A stretch of 64,000 nucleotides of DNA from Pyrocephalus nanus (taxonomy: Eukaryota; Chordata; Aves; Passeriformes; Tyrannidae): the NCBI GenBank assembly GCA_038380795.1, contig CM076259.1, positions 104,395,739 to 104,459,738 on the forward strand. The letters are read 5' to 3'. Position 1 is the first letter of the stretch. Every line of letters begins with the position of its first letter. Shown piece after piece: positions 25,696-35,700 of this stretch. The notes under the pieces were generated by a model, which worked only from the letters and a program-made list of their open reading frames with translations, did not search any database and had not been told where the DNA came from. Made by a program: the position numbers and the translations under genes.

Positions 25696-26245
25696 TGTTA
25701 AGGTTTAGGGCTTGACATGCTTCAGTGATCTCACACCTAGAGGGAGGTTAACAAAGCTTGGGGAGAAGGATGCCCACTGATAGTGGACGCAAAGAATGCA
25801 GAATTTGTTGGCCACGAGAACATCTGGGAGAACCTACAAGATAAGGAAGAAACCAATAAAGCCAACTCAGCATTTGTGCTAAGATCAGCTCCAACTGGGT
25901 AATTCTGGCAGAGGGAGATCACGACCAACAACACTGACCACCCATCCAAGAAACCCACTGGCCCAAAGGAAGAGAAGGACTGAGCTTGTGGACTATTTCA
26001 CATGAGAAGCAAGAGAATCGTTAACCAATAGACGACAGAATACTAATTAATAAGAGAACTATGTAACTTGTGGCCAATGAACACTAATTCCTTTGTTTGG
26101 CGAACTGTATAAACAGTAAGAAGTTTGGATAGCTGGCGTGGTTGGCTTGTGGAATAGTGCCCAGGCTTGCACAACTCTGAAATAAATAATCCACGATTCT
26201 CTCTTGAGTGTGTGTAATTATAGGCTTGTTGCACACCGGGTAACG
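25696..26245 (+). mobile_element. Solitary LTR inserted in CR1, upstream of PDK3
   Basis: The segment between the two CR1 halves has the organisation of a retroviral LTR in plus orientation. It has a TGTTAAGG start (25696), a TATA box TATAAA at 26108-26113, a polyadenylation signal AATAAA at 26181-26186 about 70 bases downstream, a GT-rich stretch after it ('ttgagtgtgtgtaattatag'), and an end near TAACG that roughly mirrors the TGTTA start. There are no retroviral genes, so it is a solo LTR. Bases 25642-25695 between CR1 and the TGTTA start are unassigned and include a small hairpin, so the true left boundary could lie further left. No clean target-site duplication was found and the family is unnamed here. 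Confidence 0.6.
26108..26113 (+). promoter_or_regulatory. LTR TATA box
   Basis: TATAAA within the solo LTR, oriented toward PDK3. A start site about 25-30 bases downstream (around 26135-26140) would be expected if the LTR promoter is still active. This is inferred from spacing to the AATAAA at 26181. Confidence 0.5.
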
Positions 26246-26250
26246 AATTC

Positions 26251-26420
26251 GCTTTTTGTGGACTGCCCGGGGAGGTGGCGGAGTCACCGTCCCTGGAGGT
26301 GCTGAAGGAACGACTGGACGTGGCACTCAGTGCCATGGTGGTGTTCGGCCGTAGGGTTGGACTCGATGACTTCAGCAGTCTTTTTTTCCAGCCATCCCGG
26401 CCGATTCGGTGATTCCGCGG
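26251..26420 (+). mobile_element. CR1 LINE 3' end, downstream half, in the PDK3 promoter
   Basis: Contains in order the CR1 3' words 'gactgcccggggaggtggcg', 'gagtcaccgtccctggaggt', 'ctggacgtggcactcagtgc', 'ttggactcgatgactt', 'tctttttttccagcc' and a terminal 'gattcggtgattccgcgg'. The last corresponds to the usual GATTCTGTGATTCTATG octamer end, with changes that create CpGs. It completes the copy begun at 25583. It runs directly into the CpG island, ending about 250 bases before the PDK3 start codon. Confidence 0.8.
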
Positions 26421-26484
26421 TGTCACGAACCGGCCGGGACACGCTCCCCTCTCCCACGGCCCGCCCGCTCCCCTCAGCCGCCCA

Positions 26485-26497
26485 CCCCGCCCCGCCC
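26485..26497 (-). promoter_or_regulatory. Overlapping Sp1-type GC boxes
   Basis: CCCCGCCCCGCCC on the plus strand gives two overlapping GGGCGGGG boxes on the minus strand, about 175 bases upstream of the PDK3 ATG. Motif match only. Confidence 0.5.
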
Positions 26498-26501
26498 TCC
26501 C

Positions 26502-26513
26502 CGCGCGTGCGCG
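26502..26513 (-). promoter_or_regulatory. NRF1-binding motif
   Basis: CGCGCACGCGCG on the minus strand fits the NRF1 consensus YGCGCAYGCGCR at every position. It lies 12 bases from an Sp1-type tract and about 155 bases upstream of the start codon. NRF1 (nuclear respiratory factor 1) commonly binds promoters of mitochondrial-protein genes, which fits PDK3. Occupancy is inferred. Confidence 0.5.
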
Positions 26514-26668
26514 GCGCGGCCGCGGCGCTCGCCCCTCCCGCCGGGCCGGGCCGGGCCGGAGCGCGACGGGCGGCGCTGGAGCGGCCGCGCCCCGGGCAGG
26601 AGCCGCTCCTCGGGCAGGAGGAGCCGCCGCCGCCGCCGGGAGCGGAGCCGGGCGGGCCGCGCCGCGCC

Positions 26669-26774
26669 ATGCGGCTGTGCGGGGCGCTGCTGAAGAGCCC
26701 CATCCCCAAGCAGATCGAGTACTACTCGCGCTTCTCCCCCTCGCCCCTCTCCATCAAGCAGTTCCTCGACTTCG
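26669..26774 (+). CDS. PDK3: PDK3 coding exon 1
   Basis: Encodes residues 1-35 and the first base of G36. It ends at the donor G|GTGAGC. It begins [17 protein letters not shown] and continues [10 protein letters not shown]..., the conserved start of the lipoyl-domain-binding region. Residues 4-6, 10, 12 and 18 differ from the mammalian sequence as I remember it. The frame stays open for 113 codons upstream of this ATG. Confidence 0.95.
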
Positions 26775-29700
26775 GTGAGCGCCGGGGCCGCGGGGCTGGG
26801 GGGTGTGCGGGGGGATCACCGCGGCACTGCCGGCGAGCGGCGAGTAGGCCCCGGCTCCTCGGCCGCAGCTGCTCGGCCCCGGCTCTCCGGCCCGCAGCGG
26901 GAGCGCGGCCGGGCCCGGCAGGGCGGCCCCGCAGGCCGGGGGGGCCCGCGCTGAGCCCGGGCCGTCCGCGGGGTCGGTGGAGAACGAGCAGCCCCTGCTC
27001 GCCTCACCCGGGTGCCCGGACAGGCAGACAGGGTGCTCTTTCTCTGCGTTATTCCCTGGCGCGGGCGCCGTGGGGATGGGGGGTCATAATAAGGGTTTCT
27101 GACCTGACGTGTCTGTGAGCGTACCCGCTCCTTCTGCTCGCTGAGTTACTGGTCTGGAGCGTGGAAATTTTAATCTAGAGATCGACTTACTTAAAGCTCG
27201 GGTATGAACTCTGGCAGTACTTGTGTAGGTGACCTGTTTGTGCAAAATTGAGAAGTGCTTCAGGAAACGTTGCTGTTGAATAAATAGCATTTTTCTTTTC
27301 AGAATAAATAATAGTGACGTTATTTGTATAACAGTAATTCCAGAATAAACAGCATCTCTCTTTGTAGAAGCACTAGAACTGAACCCAGGAGTGGCTTGTG
27401 TTGCTGTTAAAAAACATGCTTCCATCTAAATAACGATAAACCTGTATCAGAGGTTGTTTGGCTCCTGGTCTCTGACACAAGAGTTATTGAGATTTTATTA
27501 TCATATGAATATTGCTGATAGAGTAAATGTAAAGGCCACGTGTAGCACCATGAGGCTTAACAGAGTGTTCCTTCATTCCGTGGTTACACTAAAGGTACAA
27601 AAGGACAAAAATGAGCCAGTGGGGTTCACTCAGAAAGTGATTAAAAGTGAAAACAATTGCACAATTATGGCAATGGTATTAGTGAAAGAATGCTGTAAGT
27701 ACAGAAAGCCAGTGCTGGGCTTGACACAATATCTCAGTGAAACAGGTTTTTGTACTATTTAAAAAGAAAACCACAAAAAAACCCACATCACACCGTGGCT
27801 CCATTTAAAGGAGAACCTAATTAGAAGTCTTGCTTTCTTTCTCTGGTCTCTGCTCACCTGAATTTGTTCTCACTTCCCCACCCCTTCCTGTGCTGATGGG
27901 TTTCTGCACGGGCATTTGTGCTTCTTGTACTGTCCTTCTGTACTGCCAAGAGCAATGGCCTAAAACTTATTTTAGCCCTGACACTAAACAAATCGTGGGT
28001 TTGTAAATTGTTGCCAGGGATGTACTGATGTTTGTGAGGCCTTTCAGTTGTGATTAGAGGGGTGTAAAGATTTCAGAATTTTCTTTAATGCCTTGGATGT
28101 TCTGACAAAACTTTACCTTTTGTTAAGGATTTCCACAGGTCTATGTTGGCCCTGCATTACTGTTTGCCTTTAGGCCTCTCTTCTGTGGCAGCCTTTCAAT
28201 AATGCTATGTTTGTTTTAACACTGTAGTATCTGTATTACTTTATGGTTTGAAAAATGTCTCACGATCCTCTAGGAAAAAAAGTAGTTTTATTTTACAATT
28301 TTAAGCCTGGTTTATGTTAGTGGAAATAAACAGAGTGAGAACGGTATGTTACAGCCTGTCCAGCCTTACTTTTTGGATGTGCTCCAGTCTGTTGTCACTG
28401 GATGTGTCACTGGAATCTTGTGTGTGTGCAGGGTATATATTTAAGTGTATTCATATTTTAAGACTGATGGGAAGGTATCTAGTCATTGACTCTTAAAAAC
28501 CTCTGAAGAAAAAAAAATGTCTATGGTTTAGTCCTGGAAGGTCACCGGGAGTTTCTAAAATTAGTAGTTTTATGTTGTATCAACATTGCTAAACCTATCA
28601 GCTTGATCTTAATAAGCCTTATGGGCCACTTAACATCTCCACTTACTTCCTCTTTAGTGCCTGTATTTACTTGGGAAAACTCAAGTAGGAAGTTTACAGC
28701 AGTTTAAGCAGATAGATTAAAAACAATGTAGTTACTTAACTTATGTGATCCTGGGCGTTTATGGCTTTGGGTAGTTTCAAGTTCTGCTGGAGACTTCAGA
28801 GTCCTGGAGGAAAAACTGACATAAAAACGTAAGGCAATAGTGCAAGAGTTCTACCACTTAAGTAGAAGGCCTAGACAACATGCACTGTGTCAGGTAGCTG
28901 TGTTACTTTAATCTGAATTAGCCAAAAAAGAATTTGCTGGTGGCACAGGACACAGGTATTCAAGAGAGCAAATACACCGAGCATAAGGAGCACGGTTCTC
29001 AAGGTGCAGTTCAGCTGTGTTTACCTGGCTTGAATGTTTGATGGGAGGAAGACACTCTGTTTTGTGGTCAGCTTATAGAGAGTATCTAATGTCTCACTTA
29101 AAAAAAAAAGTGGTATTTTTAGTTGAGCTACATGAATGTAGTGCTTGTTTTGCAAAAACGTGACTGAGTTTTCAAAAAATGTTGAAGAAGGTTAAGGCCA
29201 AAGAAAATGTGTGAATAACCCTCTAGTGGCAGTCTTGATTTTATCTGATGTACATTTCTTGTCTGAAATTTGCACTTACTGTGATTTGGATTTATTTGAA
29301 GACAGTTTTTTGACTTAAATTCTGATGACAGTGAAACTGCAATGTGTTCTTTATGTCTCTTAATTAGTAGTTATATTGGTTTATACTAAATTAGTGTAAA
29401 AATTTGTCTTTTTGTAAAAGTCTGGTGAGCAGGGGAAGACAAACTTTCTATTTCTTGTGAGCTGAAGAGCCTTCAAAGACAGTTGATGGCAGTGCATAGT
29501 GAGGTACAGCTTGGGCTTTTTTTTATTACTCAATAACCAGGTAGTTGTATGGAACACAGTTGTGTGCATAGTGGGACTGTATGGTCTCTTTCTTTTCAGT
29601 GATATAAATTGACATTCTCAGGGAGCTTAATTCAGCTAATTAAACTGCTATAAAAGCCAGCTTGGCTGTTTGAGGTAACTCACTAGTCCTAGAAACCCAT

Positions 29701-32700
29701 GACAAAATCAGAAAGCAACAATTGAGCAGCGACTCTCACTTGGTTTTGGTAGCTGAGCCCCGTTTGTGCCCACATGCCCTGCTGCGTGATGTACTTTGTT
29801 GAGCTTGCAGCTGTCTTTGTAGCTGCCGCAACTGTGTCAGAGGTTACTGTGTCATGGGCTGGGGACCTCTGTGTCAGAAAGTCTGAGCGCTCAGATTATG
29901 CAGCTTTTTTCTGTTTTCGCTGTGTGTACATTTTCTGTTTGCACACTCCTGAATACTGTTCAGGCAGTTTCTTTTGTTATGAAGTATATTTCCCAAGATT
30001 GTTGTGCAATCTCGTTCCTTTTTAAAAGAATGACCTTCTGTAAGTGTGTTTCAATATAAACAAGTTTTGACCTTGTTTAATATTAGCACGTCGCTCCAGG
30101 TTTATCCAGGCCTCTATAATTATTCTGGTCTGGCAAAAATGCAGACCCAGCCAACTGGGTACTATGTACTTCCAAACTGGGTAGTTCTTCTGGAAGTTAT
30201 TTTGATAGATTTCCAAGTGCAAGCATTTCTTAACGACCCAGACTGATATAATTACTCAAATACCTTTTCTGAAGTGAAATTTTGAGTATAGATGTCATCT
30301 AATGTTCAGGTACACGGGTCTCTGTACATTTTGGGAGCTAGACTGTTTGAGAAAAGCAGTGTCCATACTGGAGATCCGTATTGACAGAGCATCTCAATTT
30401 AGATTTGCTTCAGTGCGTAGAGTGGGCCTTAGAAGGTGACAGGTTAATCCAAAATACACAATAACTTCAATCAGCAACCACATGGGTACCCAGTGGTTCA
30501 TGCATGCCTGGGGAAAATAATAACCCATCAGACAGGTTTGTTTAAGGAAAGTAGAGTTTCTTTTCTGGGAATGTCCTAGCATTTAAAAAAGGCTCATGGT
30601 GCCTGCACTGCAGCCTGTGTTGGTGAGGGCCAGGTGTGAGCCAGCCCTGTAGAGCTGCACCGGTGCTGAACCCTGCCCCAGCTGGCAGGCTGCACACAGC
30701 TTCTTGGCCACCTCACGTACCTCAGTGAAGTTACTGACAAATGTTTTGGGAAATGAATGGTTGTACTGCAAAGGTTACATATAATTAAGCACAAATAAAG
30801 ACATGAGTGAGCTGTAAATTGTGCAATCCTTTGATCATGCATGAAGTCATTCGAAGTTGTGCTCGTGCTGTGTTGTTGTGAACGTGTTGCCAATATACTG
30901 TACTCATGGAATCCTCTCATTGCTGCTGCTCAGCTGACCAAGTGCCTGAGACTTTTGTGAGTCTGAGGTTTGTTTCATCAGAAACACCTACTGTGTGCTT
31001 TTGGAGCTTGTTGACTGCTAAGGCTGTCTTGGCCAGCTGTGCTTAACACAAAACAAATATATTTGATGAATTTTGTACTTATGGGGTTAAACTTTGCTTT
31101 TTGTTAGCTCTTTGAACATTTCATGTGTTAGCATGTACCACATAGTTACTGATGAATTTGGATAAAAAAGTCATGCATATGCTGAAAATAGAAGTGAATC
31201 ATAGTGAACTCTTATTGTGGAATGTGGTTTAAGAGATCCTGATTTTGTAGGTTATAGTTAAAATATTTGTGGCAACTGCTGCAGCTAGTGGCATTGAAAA
31301 ATATCAAAAAGGTTGTAATTTGGCAATTTTACTATACTGTAAACAGCTGAGCATGCAGCAGACAATCAGTGACTGTGTGTGGTTTGGGAACTGTTGCGTC
31401 CTGGGGCATATCTGGAGGAAAGGATGATCAATTTTTAAATACAGTTTTTGGTATGAAATTGTTTAGTTTATGTAGTAAAAGGTACCTGTTCAACTTAGCT
31501 GTCTTGAGGAAACCTATAGGCCTCTTCCAAAACCAATATAGAGTAAACCATTTATTGGCATCGGCGTGGATTGTTGACAGTTGTAGGTGATCAGGTTTCT
31601 GCAGGAGTGTTTACGCTCCGTGTTGGCAGAGGCAGCAGCACTGAGCTGAAAATGTGCCATTGGAAGGGCAGCTGGCAGATACAATTTGAACAACAAGATG
31701 TGGGGTAGGAAAGCAGAGTTCAAAACCAGCTTTCTGTCTCCAAATATAATTATTAATCTTCTTATGGAATATGACTGGAAGATTTTTCTACACGAAAAGA
31801 CATTGGAAGATTTTATTTTTGTTAACAGAACATTGCAATTGTCTTAGATACAGTCTCTCCACCAAAGTTTAGGGCTAAAAGATACTGTTAAAGAATTACC
31901 TGACATTTATTGCTTGCAGCTGTGTTTTTTCTACTGCTGTTTGTGCACTGACCTTAAAACCTTACGCTTGATTTAAATGCATTGTAAAAAAAAAATTTCC
32001 TCTTAACACATATGTTAACCATTGGTATGGTAACCACTGAACTGAATCACAAAGATGAATGCTAGTCAGACATTACTGTCTTTTATTTTCATCTGACTGG
32101 CTTCAGCTTCCATCTAGCAGTTTCATTACGGCTTTTGTTGGTAGATTGTGATCTTTTGATGCCTGGAATTTTTTCACTATGATGTATTTGTACATTGTGA
32201 TGGAGTATTTTTTTTTATTTTATTTTGTAAAGCTAAAGACATTAAATGAACTATTCCAAGCTTTATGAAAATACCATGGAATTATCTTTTGTGGCTTTTC
32301 CAGAATTTTCAGTATTGTTCCTCAAATATGTCTGTTACAGCTTTAAATAGAATCCCTTTAGGAGTTTTGCCAAACATTGGAATAGAATCATTTTACTGCT
32401 GTTTAGCTTTTACCTTGAAAGGCTACCCGTTTGTCACAGTGGCAGCTGGATGTGCAAGCTGGATTGTCTGGCTGCTTTTGTTCTGGAATTAAATTGGGAT
32501 TATCACTTTTCCATATTCGGTCCTTCATTCCCTAGATCTGGGCATGGATAAAGTTTGCATTTCATAACGTTAAAAAGGGTTTTCTTTGAACGGGCTGTAG
32601 CACAGCAAGTAAGCTGGAAACCTTTTTGATGCAACTCTTGTTATTTATAACCTGTTCCTATTTACAACTGCCAGACGCTGGCAGGCAGGGATGTTCCAAT

Positions 32701-35700
32701 ACTGGATATAATAATGAGGGGTTTTATAAAGCCTAATATTGATTGTTTTGAAGGTCTGGAAGAGTCATTGTGGTTAGATAACTTTGTTTAGCAGTCACTA
32801 TTGAACTGTGATATGATAGAGATATTGGTGTGTGGGAGTACTATGTAATATTAGAACAGGGTGCATTTCATTTACTGAATTATCTGTATCAGTCACTTTT
32901 GCAGGCTGTTTATTCAGTAAAGGATCACTTAATTTCTGTAAGTAGTTTGGACTTTGTATATTCTGAATTAAGTTTTTTAGTATAGTTATAGTACAAATTC
33001 CATAAATTGTTGTAGATGATCAAACTGGATCACCAAGGTAATTGTTTTCTTCCTCATAAAGGTAAAGCATTGATAACTCTGCTTTCAGTAGGTGGTTTGG
33101 CTGGCTGGTTTGGCTGTAAGTTTAGGCTTGTAGTCTGCAAGTCTGCATCCTCCATCTGGTGGAATTACTTATGTTTTGTTTCCCAAAACAGGAGAAAATT
33201 TTTCAGTCTGTGTTCTGTTTGTCTTTGGACCGACCAGAGGAGCTGGTGTAGTCCTCTGCCTTGAGTAGCTGGGAAGGGAAGATGGTGTTACCGTGCACAC
33301 CCACACATCTCTGCATGCTCATGTTTGGTTTTTTCCCCTGAAGCTGATAAGGCATTGAAGCACTTCAATGTCTTTGGCGCAAGAAAGAGGACAAGAAGGC
33401 ATGAAGCAGTAAACAATGCCAGTGGTTCTGTTTGCTTCTTTTTAGCAAGTAGCACAAGTAATCTAGAAATTGAGAGAAATTGGGGGCTTGGGAAACTTCT
33501 TTCTGGAAGGACAAAAAGATAGTATTGTAGTTCTTGAAGATCTAAAAATGTTTGGGACACTTTTTTTCTTCCAGCGACTGGTAGAAATTGTTGAAATGCC
33601 TGCTTTAGGCTAATAAGAATGTGCTTGAAAATCTGAAACTTTGTTAAATTTTGATGAAAATTAATTTGATAGCATTTCTTCCCTTCTGGAATGGAAGAAA
33701 TGACAGCAAGTGATTGTAAAGTAGCATAACTTCTACAAGCTAAGAAAATAAGTAGATAGGGTCTCTCCTAAGACATAAGGAGTACAAGGTGGTCTGTCAG
33801 TTTTGGAAGGAGCAATTCTGATGCAGATAAAACATAAGAGAGCAGTAGAGCAGCATTAGGAGTTCCAGAAATACAACTGATTTAAAAAACTCATATGAAA
33901 GGTGGAAGCAAGGACATCTATCTCGGGTTGCAGTACAAATAACAGCTAAGGTGAAAGGTCATGGGATGGAAAAGCAGATAAAAAGATGTTGAGATAATTT
34001 ATAGTAATTGGGGAGAATGCTCAAGTGTAGCACTTACTTGGTTAAAGTAAGTACATAATGATTAAGACTGTTGAGTTCATCTTTGCTTTGGTCTTCAGAA
34101 AAAGATGAATTGTATCCAGGAACATAAATGAAATCACAGTTCTCCCCTGATTTTAGATAAGCTGAAATATGTTTAGATCCTCTTGGCTTATTGAGTTCCA
34201 GTATAAGTCAGTCAGTTCTGTGTTTTGTGAGTAGCTGAACGCCTTTTTCTGCAAATAAGTGGCCTGGGGCAGTACAGCTGCTGCTTATGGGCTTCATAGA
34301 GATACTGGATGGTGATGGCTCCTGGGTTCTGGAGTGGGAAAATACACTACTTGTCTTTCAGAGAAATGGAAGAGGAGGACATTAGAGTTAAGTCAGGTTG
34401 CCTGAAGTAGCTGAAAAAATGGTGGAGCTAATAATGAAGTTAAACATAGATAAACACCAAGAGAAAATGAGGTGGTGAAGAGGCAATAGGTTGTGTTGGG
34501 CTGGCCTAATTTCCAAGTTAATTTGTTCTTTGCTAAGGCAGTAGCGATAGGTGCTGTACCTGCTTTTTATGAAGTTTTGGCACAGTCCCTGTGAGATTCT
34601 TAAGGAAAAAAAAAACAACAAACAAAAAACAACCCCAAAACAACACCCCAAATGACAGAATAACTTCAAGGTGAGATCGCTATATAGTAGATATTCAGTA
34701 TTCTGGTTCTTGACCCTTCTAGGTGAGCACCCACCCAGGTGCTTGCTCTTCTCCCATCCCCCATTGGCATGGGAAGAGATTAGAAAGGACAAAGATGAGA
34801 AAATTCGTGGCTTTAGACAGTGTTAAACTGAAGAAAAGAGGAAGAGGAACAAGTGATGCAAAAGCAGTCTGTCACTACCCCCATAAGCAGAGTGATGTCT
34901 CAGTGTAATGGCTCTCTTGGGAGACAGAGCCAGCTAATTTGTTATTGCTGGGCATGACATCATGTAATGTGGAACATCTATTTGTCTAGCTTGGGTCAGC
35001 TCTCCTGGCTCTGTCCCCTTCCAACCTTTTGCCCAGAGCTATTTTCTGGGGTAGGGGCTGAGTGCAGGAGAGAGAGAGAGCCCTCATGCAGATGCTGTTC
35101 AGCCATAGCCAAAACACGGGCGTGTCATCAGTGCTTCCAAGTTATGATTTGAAAGCTCAGCAGCACCCTCTGGGTCTCTGTGGGGAAAGCTGACTCCAGC
35201 CAGCCCGACTCAGTGCAAATATTTATGGAGAACACTTCATATATACTCCACGTTTTACTGGCAGTCACTGATCTTCACAGGAGTGTTTTGTGTAGAGTGA
35301 GTGTTGTGTCTGCAGTTCCCCATAGCCCGAAACAAGATATCCTTCATAGAATTGGGCACAGATTTAGCAGATGTTTTATCTGTCATAGTTACTGTATTAG
35401 AACAGCTTTTCTTGTTGCCAGTTGTCCTTTGCTTTTTTAAAAAGCTGCCTTTTTCCTAAAACTGCTGAAATATTTTACAGGCTGCTGCTTATCCTTTTAA
35501 AAATGTGTTTGGGTTTTTTGTGTTTTTCTGGAGTCAGTTAAATGTAATTTTTCTTCTTGGAATACTGGGTTGAAAGGGTAGATTAGAGCATTGAACTGTG
35601 ATTCTGAGATGTAGTTCTCCTTTCTCTGATGCTTTGTATGTTATGAGTATTTTATTGGCCCTTTTTCCTGCTAAATCTTTCCATATAAAGGCCTTTCTAT

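Larger units (their letters stand above)
26390..27030 (+). promoter_or_regulatory. PDK3: CpG-island promoter of PDK3
   Basis: A sharp block of very high GC and CpG content in otherwise AT-rich DNA, covering the predicted 5' untranslated region, exon 1 and the start of intron 1. No TATA box lies within 250 bases of the start codon. Instead there are GC boxes and an NRF1-type palindrome, as expected for a housekeeping-type promoter of a nuclear gene for a mitochondrial protein. The transcription start cannot be fixed from sequence. Confidence 0.85.

Noticed and set aside
26284..26709. 141-codon minus-strand frame over the CpG island
   Set aside because: Its Gly/Ala/Pro/Arg-rich composition is the shadow of the GC-rich PDK3 promoter and exon 1. 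There is no independent support.
26330..27118. 262-codon plus-strand open frame as a separate single-exon gene
   Set aside because: It contains PDK3 exon 1 in frame and reads through the exon 1 donor into the GC-rich intron. The openness past 26774 is explained by base composition. Only the upstream extension is kept, as a finding.
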